The notes beneath the pieces were generated by a model. The model did no database searches. It had not been told where the DNA came from and was given only the letters and a program-made list of their open reading frames with translations. A program made the translations under genes and the position numbers. A stretch of DNA of 64,000 nucleotides from Liolophura sinensis (Eukaryota > Mollusca > Polyplacophora > Chitonida > Chitonidae), in the NCBI RefSeq assembly GCF_032854445.1, contig NC_088302.1:54776046-54840045 (forward strand), written 5' to 3'. This document shows, in pieces, positions 49,601 through 56,912 of the stretch; the stretch's first letter is position 1; every line of letters starts with the position of its first letter.

Positions 49601-52437
49601 TCTGTAAAATCAACTCTTTATCCTTAATCTTATTGCTCCTTCCCAATTTTGAAGACAGGGGTCTTAAGAGCTAGGATTATTCAAAGGCAGGAAAATCTGT
49701 ATCTGTTATCTCACCTGGCAGTGTCGCCGCCCCTCCCACCTCCACCTCCTCGTCCACCCCTTCTCCCTGGTCCATTCACACCTGTTCACAATCAACAGTG
49801 GAAAACATGTAATCTGAGCCACTTCATAAAAATTCGGCTATCAAGAGAAACACTACGACAACTTAACACAGAGATGAGCACAGCCACAAGTACAATGGGC
49901 AGATGAATGTCTTTAGGTTACATGCCCTTGACACAGTCTTAAAATTTAACTTTTACACTGACTTAAATACAAACACTAGAGAATAACATCAAATGATTTT
50001 GGCAAAACACATGACCAACATGAAGTTGTTGATACCAAAAATTTGGGAAAATCACTTCAAAGTTAATAAAGATGAAATTTACAGGCTAAAATAGTAAATG
50101 TGTGTGCTTCGGTCATGTATCACCTATTCCTACCTCGTCCTCGGCCACGCCCCCTTTCTCTACCGCCTTCTTCGGGCTTCCTGTCGTTCTCTTGGTCGTT
50201 GTCTCGCCACATGAGATCTCCACCCCGCTCTCTGCCCCTGCCCCGGGAGAGGCGTGGTGGGCGCGTGTCTCGGCGGCCGCGTCGTGAACTGCTTTCATTG
50301 CGCGTGTAGTCAGACCCATCCTTGTCGCGGTCCCTGTCCGCATCTCGCTCTCCTCGGCCCCGTGGATGGTTCTCTGATCTGTCAGGCTTGCTGTCTCCTG
50401 CGTGGTTGTAGTGTGAAGAGTCTCCACCTTTTTGGGCATTAGCTGGCTGCCGTTTTTTTCTTCTTTCCAGGTTCCTTCCATTCTCCCTGACAAACAGGAT
50501 TAGCATAAAATTGATATCACCTGACAGTGTGACAATCATAACAAATGTTTCATAGAAACCAACTAAGACGTGTATATTTATTTACATATATATTTGATCG
50601 GTGTTTTACATTATACTCAAGAGTATTTCATTTATGCAACAGTGGCCAGTGTTATGGTGCGAGGAATATGGAGTATGACAAGACTTCCACACAAATAAAC
50701 CATCTCAGCTTTGACACTACAAGGTAAAATCTTGCAGATCATGGTTAACGTGTATTGCAAAAACTCCAACAATTCTACCACTTAGCACTTTAGGGTAGGG
50801 TTTTTCCTGAAGACTGCATGCATTATAAATGCCGACTAATATTACCGATCAAACCTTAAGTCCTGATTTCTGAAGATAAATTTGATCAGTTCAGTTGGCA
50901 CTGATGGCAATGCTATACTCACTTGGTCGCTGTCTCCTTCCATTAACAAAAGGTAGGTTCTATTCAGATCATTCTCACAGTCATGTAGCGCAATGGCTAT
51001 ATCGTCAAAATTCTTCCCAGTCAGCTCTGCTAACTACAAAAAAACAAACCACACAAAGGATGACTCAATAGCATTTTACAACATAGGGTTAATTCACTCG
51101 GCCTATATCACAACCAACCCACTAGTTACATTTACATTTATTAAGACAGCACAGACTTAGTTAACTTCTCATTACCACACATTCAAAATGCCAAGTTTTG
51201 CAGTGTCATGTGAAAACAAAGAGATATACAGTATATTCATGATACCTATGTTACTTTATACAATGAACTTGCTTGGTTTTAACTGGTAATTTATCTACAT
51301 GTAATGGCTATGCCTATTTGTCAATAATATACCTTACCTCTCGTAGTTTCTTTTCCAGCTCTTCATCTGCTCCTGACTTATCAGGGATCATCTGTGCTAA
51401 TCGCATCTGCTCAGGTGTGGCCTACAACAACAATGCAACACATGATCTCAATAATTTCAACATTCTAACCTTACATCATATTAATTTACTAAACAAGTTA
51501 ATTCTGACAAGTTTCAATGAGAAGAAAATACTTATTTCATCAGAGATACTGTAAAGGAATGAAGGCTTAAGACTTAATGTCACGTCTGCAATATTTCAGC
51601 GACGATGTGATGGGAACACGACCAAGATTGTCTTTAAGGAAAGATACAGTGACACAATAGTGTCTTGGTATTCCGTCAAAATTATTCCACTAACAAAAAC
51701 AGTCAAATCAAGGTTATACCCGACATTTCTGCGTATATTTACTTATGCAATATTTTTATTTAGTTACACCATGTTGGCAGAAGACAAGCACTTCTCAGCT
51801 TACTAAGGCCCCCTCAACTGTGAGAACAAGAGACTTTTTTTTTTTTTTTGATTGGTGTTTTACGCCGTACTCAAGAATATTTCACTTATACGACGGCGGC
51901 CAGCATTATGGTGGGTGAAAACCGGGCACAGCAGGTTGCTGGCAGACCTTCCCACGTAAGGCCGGAGTGGAAGCCAGCATGAGCTGGTCTTGAACTCACA
52001 GCGACCGCATTGGTGAGAGGCTTCTGGGTCACTACGCTGCGCTAGTGCGCTAACCGACTGAGCCACGGAGGCCCCGAAAGAATTCACAAATTCAATGTGC
52101 AAGGGTAAGATTGAATAAACCACTTGCCATAGAGATTTACAGACATCCACTCGGCCCTCATTCACATGATCTGCTCCCTAACCTGTGAGAGAGGCTCCTA
52201 AGTGACTGTGCTGCACTAACATGCTAACCACTAGGCCATGGCCCCTTTCTGATGTAAGACTAATTTCCACTCAAAATGACCCTCTTTATACATAATAGAT
52301 CACCTCAAATTTCACATACCTGCAATTTTGAAGGCAATCCATCTGTTTTTTGAATTCTGAGTTGCATTTGTCTTTGCTGTTTTGTCTTTACTACTCCTAC
52401 TGTTAGCACGCGAGGTGCCCGAAGCTCCACTCATCAT
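28591..52437 (-). CDS. UBAP2L: UBAP2/UBAP2L (Lingerer) family protein, whole gene, 24 coding exons
   Basis: UBA- and RGG-containing RNA-granule protein; vertebrate UBAP2L binds RNA, PRMT1 substrates and stress-granule components, and fly Lingerer is its orthologue. I traced 24 exons whose splice phases all agree, with 3924 coding bases once two single extra A residues are discounted (1307 aa plus stop). Order: N-terminal MMSGASG start, UBA domain (about 45-95), Lys patch then an Arg/Gly-rich region (about 105-245), the EDWN and TETKVFT motifs, the conserved LDIGALL segment, the AVEMPG...QFG motif of the UBAP2 family domain (about 444-475), a 344-residue Tyr/Ser/Gln/Arg repeat exon, the PPNLPPGVP and GYDELQLLQQR motifs, and a Pro/Tyr/Gly-rich C-terminus ending NYWGAN. 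Vertebrate UBAP2L is about 1.1 kb-residue scale; the extra length here is mainly exon 14. Exon 8/9 junction is the least certain. Identity is very secure. Confidence 0.93.
28945..29045 (-). mobile_element. SINE family B body fragment (UBAP2L intron 23)
   Basis: ttaatgctgaatgccaagcg ... tttttttaaagtcttatgtg, matching the 17149-17240 block. Confidence 0.6.
29185..29785. repeat. Minisatellite, ~39-bp unit, about 14 copies (UBAP2L intron 23)
   Basis: Unit ctagtgaaactgttcagtgt then tgtttaaaacaaaattcc, lying directly downstream (transcript sense) of exon 23. Confidence 0.92.
29849..30016 (-). CDS. UBAP2L: UBAP2L coding exon 23
   Basis: 56 codons, phase 0-0. AFDKQAFHAGTPNSFNLPMT and a Met/Pro/His-rich end (PMMPPHQAHSMLHHPLQQ). 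Confidence 0.9.
30878..30948 (-). CDS. UBAP2L: UBAP2L coding exon 22
   Basis: 71 nt, phase 1 to 0. SSVTSGSGSATDLAGYSKSH then GQVN; small disordered Ser/Gly segment with consensus gtaagt donor. Confidence 0.85.
31309..31395 (-). CDS. UBAP2L: UBAP2L coding exon 21
   Basis: 87 nt, phase 1 to 1. GYDDLSQPQDFSKGYGGVGP then SQAKVSGSV; Tyr/Gly-rich tail shared with invertebrate Lingerer-type proteins. Placed by frame and splice sites. Confidence 0.88.
32785..32885 (-). mobile_element. SINE family B tail fragment (UBAP2L intron 20)
   Basis: atgggtttaacatcgtactt ... atgacgatgagaggtcatta ... gtgtgtgcacatatacagtg, as at 16918. Confidence 0.6.
33315..33650. repeat. Minisatellite, ~24-bp unit, about 13 copies (UBAP2L intron 20)
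   Basis: aactgaatacatgctaaact plus taat, with a larger block including aacaaggtattcacaaccat repeated three times. Confidence 0.92.
33881..33977 (-). CDS. UBAP2L: UBAP2L coding exon 20
   Basis: 97 nt, phase 0 to 1. MPPVTNTAAHGGSTGTNQYQ followed by KAYGSHSYGGGK, resembling the C-terminal SGYGSHGYNTG of vertebrate UBAP2L. Confidence 0.93.
34326..34400. repeat. Dispersed intronic repeat, copy 1
   Basis: cagaatcaaacaatcagcat ... cattcagaagaacgaaagtc ... tttcatcatcgcagat. Shared with 35456-35533 and, in part, 36857-36898. Confidence 0.8.
35028..35209 (-). CDS. UBAP2L: UBAP2L coding exon 19
   Basis: 182 nt, phase 1 to 0. Gln-rich QPQQSQNAHQQPYLNPTLHP then GYGYYPYPSMLPAGGFQYP, aligning with QTFLNPALPPGYSY...FQYGPAVF. 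Starts with a small hydrophilic ADGKLNRVEAQSP segment. Confidence 0.95.
35456..35533. repeat. Dispersed intronic repeat, copy 2
   Basis: cagaatcaaacaatcaacaa ... gaagaacgaaagtcttgatt ... catcatcacagat. Confidence 0.8.
35747..35890 (-). mobile_element. SINE family A, degenerate 5' part (UBAP2L intron 18)
   Basis: gcattatgttgggaggaaac ... cccacttacgacctgagagg ... gtgaccgcatttgtg ... ctcctgggtt. Tail missing. Confidence 0.7.
35945..36665. repeat. Minisatellite, 29-bp unit, about 25 copies (UBAP2L intron 18)
   Basis: cagatatgactgatgcctca plus cccactcat, with frequent gattgatgcccc variants. It directly abuts the SINE copy at 35747-35890. Confidence 0.95.
36857..36898. repeat. Dispersed intronic repeat, copy 3 (partial)
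   Basis: acgaaaatcttgattaaatt then tgtttcatcatcacagat. Confidence 0.75.
37211..37298 (-). CDS. UBAP2L: UBAP2L coding exon 18
   Basis: 88 nt, phase 0 to 1. GSYYDMSSFGAPTTMAGRDQ matches DYYSIPFPTPTTPLTGRDG of vertebrate family members. Confidence 0.94.
37594..37665 (-). CDS. UBAP2L: UBAP2L coding exon 17 (GYDELQLLQQR motif)
   Basis: 24 codons, phase 0-0. SLQQQPLYPGYDELQLLQQR matches the YPPQVYGYDDLQMLQTR segment of the family. Confidence 0.96.
37961..38052 (-). CDS. UBAP2L: UBAP2L coding exon 16 (PPNLPPGVP motif)
   Basis: 92 nt, phase 1 to 0. SKGPPNLPPGVPVLNAQYIM matches GKAPPNLPPGVPPLLPNPYIM of vertebrate UBAP2L. Confidence 0.96.
39020..39188 (-). CDS. UBAP2L: UBAP2L coding exon 15 (Ser/Thr-rich)
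   Basis: 169 nt, phase 0 to 1. HSYEHTSSSTTTGLTTTTTS and further Ser/Thr runs, like the Ser/Thr-rich stretch before PPNLPPGVP in vertebrates. Confidence 0.88.
41310..41393 (-). mobile_element. SINE family A, tail fragment
   Basis: tttatttatttgactgatat ... actcaagaatatttcactta ... ccagcattatggtga. Confidence 0.8.
41882..42045 (-). mobile_element. SINE family A with internal deletion
   Basis: The tail (tatttatttatttgatgggt, gttttacgctgcaga) is joined directly to cgttcccatgtagggccgga and an intact tRNA-like head ending gagccatggaggcccc. The middle body is absent. Confidence 0.85.
42350..43380 (-). CDS. UBAP2L: UBAP2L coding exon 14, giant low-complexity repeat exon
   Basis: 1031 nt, phase 1 to 0, 344 residues. 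The first third is Tyr/Gln/Ser/Asn-rich (QTQYQTTPNQYQ type). The rest is about 20 degenerate copies of an 8-13-residue unit, Tyr-x-Arg-Asp-(Ser/Gly)-Gln-(Ser/Pro), such as YQRDSQSAGYPRDGG. It ends with a non-repetitive KLSDSLSKMTVKDSTVDNHQ. Vertebrate UBAP2L has a shorter Ser/Gln/Tyr-rich stretch at this place. Composition is prion-like with alternating Tyr and Arg, the pattern associated with condensate-forming proteins. Confidence 0.93.
43713..43818 (-). CDS. UBAP2L: UBAP2L coding exon 13
   Basis: 106 nt, phase 0 to 1. Ser/Pro-rich, INSPEPIPFPSSQSDLKTSP, disordered linker. Donor gtttgc is weak but the phase fits exon 14. Confidence 0.8.
44285..44465 (-). CDS. UBAP2L: UBAP2L coding exon 12
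   Basis: 181 nt, phase 2 to 0. Ser/Thr/Pro-rich linker ending STTPTKKE. No motif recognised; placed by frame continuity and consensus splice sites. Confidence 0.85.
45479..45633 (-). CDS. UBAP2L: UBAP2L coding exon 11 (conserved UBAP2 family domain)
   Basis: 155 nt, phase 0 to 2. IPASAVEMPGHMVTSLDVQF and GNLEFGADSF match the family signature IPALAVEMPG...LQFGALQFG, the most conserved block outside the UBA domain. Confidence 0.96.
45889..46080 (-). CDS. UBAP2L: UBAP2L coding exon 10
   Basis: 64 codons, phase 0-0. Ser/Gln-rich, ending QQRPKPQKSKLPPPSK, which corresponds to the basic stretch just before the conserved UBAP2 family domain. Confidence 0.93.
46900..47352. repeat. Inverted repeat (fold-back) with ~140-bp arms, UBAP2L intron 9
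   Basis: Left arm 46900-47045 and right arm 47217-47352 are imperfect reverse complements: tttcccacgtaycrrccacc, actttctag, aatrttttttgtacgttact, tatttacttcat. About 170 bp separate them. Confidence 0.85.
47623..47744 (-). CDS. UBAP2L: UBAP2L coding exon 9
   Basis: Reads DIGALLQKPANDVGVVNR and ESQFITQYNKEATESIKNSI, matching the DLAVLL and SQFLEQF segments. With exon 8 in phase 1, the acceptor is the TTAG ending at 47745; the stronger CAG five bases upstream (start 47749) needs exon 8 in phase 2. Confidence 0.8.
48057..48295 (-). mobile_element. SINE family A, diverged (UBAP2L intron 8)
   Basis: cttggtgttttactctgtac ... atttcacttatacaacagct ... cttcccatgtacggctggag ... gcgaccgcattggtgagaga. 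Confidence 0.85.
48408..48543 (-). CDS. UBAP2L: UBAP2L coding exon 8 (TETKVFT motif; 3' end uncertain)
   Basis: Opens LTETKVFTST, matching LSETKIFTAS. The proposed gtcagt donor at 48407 leaves phase 1. An alternative frame through the 3' half gives PADPQVLPDTTNALPHSNSL and PQ-R-LDIGALL across the junction, which aligns better with the family's GQRIDLAVLL, so this exon may carry a further single-base discrepancy. Confidence 0.7.
48676..48842 (-). mobile_element. SINE with a different tRNA-like head sharing the family A tail
   Basis: On minus, the head reads CTGTGGCGGAGTGGTTAAGG, a class II (Leu/Ser-like) A-box, and GGTTTAAACC at the B-box place. It then runs to ACATTCTTGAGTATGGTGTT and AAAGAACAATCAAATA, the tail type of family A. 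Confidence 0.65.
48944..49002 (-). CDS. UBAP2L: UBAP2L coding exon 7 (EDWN motif)
   Basis: 59 nt, phase 1 to 0. MWGDSMGPEDWNDDSWTGS matches the conserved WGTEDWNED segment. Donor gtgagt chosen over the overlapping GT two bases earlier because it fits consensus and frame. Confidence 0.88.
49239..49327 (-). CDS. UBAP2L: UBAP2L coding exon 6
   Basis: 89 nt, phase 2 to 1. Reads RNFRSPRYEKGPQIDTWTNE followed by an acidic/Asn stretch; TWTNET resembles the NTWNNT segment of vertebrate family members. Confidence 0.88.
49715..49781 (-). CDS. UBAP2L: UBAP2L coding exon 5 (Gly/Arg tract)
   Basis: 67 nt, phase 1 to phase 2. Encodes GVNGPGRRGGRGGGGGRGGD, the end of the RGG-like RNA-binding and arginine-methylation region. 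Confidence 0.88.
50134..50486 (-). CDS. UBAP2L: UBAP2L coding exon 4 (RGG-type region; second apparent +1 frameshift)
   Basis: Starts GEWKEPGKKKK, aligning with the SWEMVGKKK segment after the UBA domain, then runs into Arg/Gly/Asp-rich RGRGERDADRDRDKD and RGRGRGRG. The A7 run at 50453-50459 (T7 on the plus strand) holds one A too many: as written, the frame hits TAA four codons later. With six A the exon is 352 nt and joins exon 5 in phase 1. Confidence 0.88.
50574..50666 (-). mobile_element. SINE family A, tail fragment (UBAP2L intron 3)
   Basis: ttgatcggtgttttacatta, actcaagagtatttcattta, cagtggccagtgttatggtg. Confidence 0.8.
50923..51033 (-). CDS. UBAP2L: UBAP2L coding exon 3 (core of UBA domain)
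   Basis: 37 codons, phase 0-0. Contains LTGKNFDDIAIALHDCENDL and then LLLMEGDSD, the helix 2-3 region of the UBA domain, with the family-typical ALHDC motif. Ubiquitin binding is the family role. Confidence 0.95.
51338..51421 (-). CDS. UBAP2L: UBAP2L coding exon 2 (start of UBA domain)
   Basis: 28 codons, phase 0 at both ends, reading ATPEQMRLAQMIPDKSG and on to KLRE. This matches the QATAEQIRLAQMI segment just before the vertebrate UBA domain. Consensus gtaagg donor. Confidence 0.92.
51850..52075 (-). mobile_element. SINE family A, near full-length (UBAP2L intron 1)
   Basis: Intact tRNA-like head ending accgactgagccacggaggcc on plus, body with a small deletion (gcaca-gcaggttgctgg), and a T15 run at 51835-51849 on plus that is the A-tail of a minus-strand insertion. 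Confidence 0.92.
52170..52247 (-). mobile_element. SINE head fragment
   Basis: On minus, GGGGCCATGGCCTAGTGGTT with AGCATGTTAGTGC, then AGGAGCCTCTCACAGG; a tRNA-like head related to but different from family A. It lies 95 bp from the copy at 51850. Confidence 0.6.
52320..52437 (-). CDS. UBAP2L: UBAP2L coding exon 1 (contains an apparent +1 frameshift)
   Basis: Begins with tandem ATG codons: MMSGASGTSRAN resembles the MMTSVGTNRAR start of vertebrate UBAP2L. The 3' half must be read in another frame (DGLPSKLQ, then ATPEQMRLAQMI in exon 2). The switch falls in or next to the A4 run at 52380-52383, where one A too many is present. Read as written, the frame from the first ATG stops early in exon 2. 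Confidence 0.8.
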
Positions 52438-53012
52438 ATACAGTATTTACAACACTATATTTACAAAGTCTGAAATGGAAGAGGACAACCAAATTTCACA
52501 AATGACATTCTAAAATTGAGAGCAATGCAATAATGGCTACAAATCTGCAAAAACACTCATTGTATAATGTACAAGTGTAAACTACATGATGGTACTAACT
52601 TCTGAATCATGTACAAGGCATAAACATCATAAACGAACACTGTAATTATACAGAACCCAAATGGAAAGAGAACAAGCATTTTTGCACATTTGAATTGCTT
52701 CCGCAAATCACTGATCAGAGACTCAATGTAGCATCCAACTACAGAAAGGTGAATGCTAACGAAGAGGTACAGATCAAAATCTGCTGATCCATATTCTAAA
52801 ATTTGAACTTAACTTCTCTAGTCACTCCAATTTAAGTAAGTTTCTGATAGTTATGTTTTTCACAACACTATGATTTTTAGTTCACAGTAGAGGTACTTCT
52901 CAAATCATTACCAAGCAGACCATTTCTAGCTTGAATTTTCTGACTTGAACTTGCAGCAGATATTGTCATAAGCATGACGGCATGCTCCAGTTCTATCACT
53001 TTTCTCACTAGA
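52438..53012. other. 5' flank or first intron of UBAP2L
   Basis: No feature recognised; may hold 5' UTR sequence. Confidence 0.4.
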
Positions 53013-53150
53013 ATTTATTTATTTATTTATTTCATTGGTGTCCTTACGCCGTACTCTAGAATATTTCACTTCTATGCAGTGACCAGCATTATGGAGGAAA
53101 CTGGGGAGACCTTCCCACGTACCGCAATAGAAAAAGCCACAATGAGCTGG
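53013..53150 (-). mobile_element. SINE family A, internally deleted
   Basis: tttatttatttatttcattg, acgccgtactctagaatatt, then gaccagcattatggaggaaa joined to gaccttcccacgtaccgc. Confidence 0.8.
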
Positions 53151-53939
53151 AACTTCTGACTGGAACTGCAGCATGCTGTCAGGCTTATCACAATATCTGC
53201 GCCAAGTTCTAGTCAGAAAATTCCAAGAAGATCATTTCACGCCTTTCCATGCTAACATTTACTTTGATCTTCGATGCACACTATTCTGCTGGAATGACTC
53301 CGAATACAGTAACAAATACACAACTCTGAAAATAGATTAGCTGTCACCATCAGGGCTCACAGATCAACATAATAACGATGCAATGAAACACTGGGTTCTT
53401 GTTTTCACTGTCTTGTACAAGGTGTATTCCTTGAAATATTTCCCTACAAAATCGTATCCTCACTGTTCACTTACAGGCAAAACGGTAATTCCAAATGTCG
53501 GCAAGAACGTGCTGTTGTTGTTGTAACAACCAACACTGTCACTTTTCAGAACACTAAAAGAATGCAAATGAAAACATTTACACTGGTTTTGGGGGTTTTT
53601 TTTGGTAGGTCTTATTATTTCACACCGATTAAGGCTGGTGTCCTAACAAAACGCCACACAAGTTTCTACCGTATACAACACGGATGCAGTAATTTGTATT
53701 GAATCTTCATTGGGTCAGAATCACTTTGTGGGAAAACCATGTGACGCCATGCTGGATTTTCAGACCATTTCATCCACACATTTTCTGTATGGGACGTCAA
53801 ATACGTTTAAAAATTGTCCATCAGTATTAAACAACATGATACAAAGAAATAGTCCACAAAGTATAAGAGCAGACGTGCCTACATTGACGAAGAACACACG
53901 ACACAAATTCTACCACAACATTACCTGCAATTTGCGCTC

Positions 53940-54350
53940 ACAAAAGCAGTGGGTCACGTGACAACACCAGAATTCGCGCCGCCATATACATTTTACGAAG
54001 ATGACATCACGGAAGGATTTCCCACAAATTTCCTCTTGATAAAACTTAAGGACAAAATTTAACTTATGCCAGTGTGCAGTATGTGATTCCAACAGTGTAT
54101 TTCTATTGTATCTGTGGCATTATAATACCAGGAATCGTCACAGTATGGATTTTTACTTTCTATTTCCGGTATTGTCACGGAAATACACGACTATCAATTT
54201 TCCTTTGTTGACATACACGCTAGACCTGCACAAGTCGGCACAGCTCGTGTCCTCGTGGGGGGATCGCTGAGCTGAGGCAGGCCGGGCCCTATGACCCCTG
54301 CACCGCTCACTTGGGTCGTGTCTCAACAAGACCGGCATTTCTAAAATTCT
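53940..54350 (-). promoter_or_regulatory. Candidate UBAP2L promoter region
   Basis: Upstream of the first ATG. It contains a palindromic CACGTG at 53955-53960 and, on the minus strand, ATGGCGGC at 53978-53985, a YY1-like motif often found at housekeeping start sites. It is more CpG-containing than its surroundings. A non-coding first exon would be needed to reach 52437. No direct evidence of the start site. Confidence 0.25.
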
Positions 54351-55234
54351 AAGCCGTGTTGTTTTATCGCTTCACGGTTCAATGGTCCATTGTGCTATCC
54401 AAGATAAAAGAGAGGAGCTCTTGAGGGGTCGAACGCAGCCTTTTCAAAATTTTATTATTTCATTCCTTTTGACAAATTTAACAACAATTTAACCTATTAT
54501 TTAATTGAGCAAACTTAACTTATTAAATACATATAAATGCCTTAACTACACATACTAACAATTCTACAGCCATAGGCCCTATTCCTATGCACAGGTCCAG
54601 AGCACTGCTCCTTTCACGAGTTTATACATTCCACTTGTTCTAGTAGGCCTACGCCTGGCTACTATAAGGTAATGTGTCACTTAATCAGATCTAGATATAA
54701 TATGACAATCGAGGAAATGTGGGGCCAGTATAGACTCAACTTTACCCAGGTTGGGTCATGTCAGTTATTTAAGTACACATCCTGGCTCTGCTGGTGTAAA
54801 CACAATCAGAATTTTATCTAATGCACTCAATGCACAGGCTTGTTCCGGCACGCATGGGTGAAAATAAAGAGATAAATAAACAGATTCCAAACAAAATCAT
54901 GCACAAAAACCCACAGTTAAGACTGTTTGTATAAAGTTTGGTAGAGCGTTGTGCCGGGCTTAACTAAGAACACGCCATATTTATGGTGTTTCATATCGTG
55001 CATATGTAGCCCAAATAACATGTTTCGCTTACTAAGTTGTATATGGTTATGAGAGTTATCTCCCCTCCATCAGCCAGCTCGAATGAAACGTCATGTTTAA
55101 ATGGCTGGGCACATAGATCACTGAAAATAAACCAAAAAAGGATTTTAAGTTATAGCATCCATGAAAACTCCACAGAAAAGTATTAGAAACTTATTTTGTT
55201 TCATCTCACTTTCTATTTTTTATGACCGGTACTA
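54351..55234. other. Intergenic, nothing recognised
   Basis: Unique AT-rich sequence between the UBAP2L promoter candidate and a SINE. Confidence 0.5.
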
Positions 55235-55475
55235 TATTTATTTGATTTATTTGATTAGTGTTTTACGCCGTACTCAAGAATATTTCTCTTAGAGGTCAAC
55301 ATACCACGGCAGGCAGCATTATGCTGGGAGGGAAACACACGACCATCCGCAGGTTGCTCTTCCCACGTAGGCTTATGCGGTCTGAGAGGAAGCCAGCATG
55401 AGCAACCACATTGGTGAGAGGCCCCCGGGTCATTGCACCACGCTGATGTGCTAACCCTTTCAGCAAAGGGAGCCC
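55235..55475 (-). mobile_element. SINE family A, diverged, nearly complete
   Basis: ttgattagtgttttacgccg, tactcaagaatatttctctt ... gaggaagccagcatgagc ... ggcccccgggtcattgcacc ... gggagcccc. Confidence 0.85.
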
Positions 55476-55540
55476 CTTACGGGTACCGGTACCAGAAAAT
55501 TATCAGATAAACTTAAAGGTAAGTTAGAGGCAAATGAATG

Positions 55541-55650
55541 ATTTTGTTTGACTGGTGTTTTACGCTATACAACGGCGGTCAGCATTATATGGTAGGCGGA
55601 AACTGAACTGAGCCCGGGGAAACCCACGACAATCCGCGGATTGCTGCAAC
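55541..55650 (-). mobile_element. SINE family A, fragment
   Basis: tttgtttgactggtgtttta, cgctatacaacggcggtcag, cccggggaaacccacgacaa. Lacks the actcaagaatatttcac block. Confidence 0.8.
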
Positions 55651-55912
55651 CTCCTCGGCAACTACACGATTGGCGTATACGGTTTTCTAACCCAATGGAT
55701 TCAGACCGTGCACCGTGACACATGACACGCATAGTTTGACGCCAATTTTTGATAACTTGTCCAGGTTGTTTTTCAATATACATCCAAACATACAGCATTT
55801 GATTCTGCCACATTTAGATCTCTATATAGGCTTACAGCCTCTACCCCGTAAACCTTATTCGCCGCACTATACACGTGCGTATGTGTTCTGTATGCTCAAA
55901 TCTTGAATTCCA

Positions 55913-55946
<34 letters not shown>

Positions 55947-55948
55947 AT
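55913..55948. repeat. (GATT)n microsatellite
   Basis: Seven to eight gattgatt units with one ggtt variant, followed by a SINE-like acgccatactagagaaattc. Confidence 0.9.
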
Positions 55949-56734
55949 GGATTCATCGACTGGTTGCTATACGCCATACTAGAGAAATTCGAGTACCCGT
56001 GGTTAAGCGACCACACGTGCGTCGAAGACGCCTTAGTCACCAAGGCCCTTTGTATACGAACAGTGATAGCAGGGAAATCTACAAACTTCCTGCTCAAGCC
56101 TGGGATTTAACCCACACATCGTGCGCATCTTCGTCAGGCACCATGTTACCAGTTTTGTTTTGAGATGCACTTCGATAACGATTCAGGACTTTAAGGCCAT
56201 TGCAAGTCGCACTGGTTACACGTACATTAAAATGAACTGCGTTTCAGTCATGGTCCTCTATTTGATTTAAGGCTCCACATAACTTCCTTTGGAGCATCCA
56301 TTTCCTTCAGACAAATGACAGGCATATTTCTAAGCGCTTTGCGCAGACAGCGTATAGGCGTATTTAATGGCAATGAATATGATGTCTACTTTAACTTCCT
56401 GTATGTTTAAAAGTTGATGATTCATGAAAGTCAGCACACATCACCTATTATGGCCAGTTAGTCACAATGACTGGACGAAGGATATCATTCATATTTAATT
56501 TGCTGTAGTTCAACGCCCATCGAAGATTATATGTTTGTACCTAAATGTCGATGTGCAAATGCTGTATTACACAGGTTTATAGGCTATATCTGTGGAAAAC
56601 AAGATATATACATGTGACAACCTTTCTGACATAAACCTATAGCCGATGGAGGAAGCAATATAAACTATAGGCCATATATAGCATGGATTGTGGTTCAACC
56701 ATGCACGCCTCATTAATTAGTATCTGTAATTCAG

Positions 56735-56912
56735 ATGGCCTGTAAAGCTTGGGTTTCAAAGGAGACGGCCGACCCATAACGGAATAAGGGTCGTGTGTTC
56801 GAAACCAGCATCCGTTCATGGCTATTGAAATCCGGCATCTGGGATGGGTATCTGCCCGGTTTCATCCATCATTAAACCTCGTAGTCGTCGAATATAAAAT
56901 GCAAAAAAAAAA
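56735..56912 (+). mobile_element. tRNA-derived SINE, third type, with A-tail
   Basis: gtgttcgaaacc at the B-box place, then tgggtatctgcccggtttca, catcattaaacctcgtagtc and an A11-type run near 56901. Oriented plus. Confidence 0.55.

Noticed and set aside
50453-50459. Programmed -1 ribosomal frameshift on the A7 run
   Set aside because: The needed shift is +1 (or -2), and the heptamer is not in the X XXY YYZ register, so the classical -1 mechanism does not fit.
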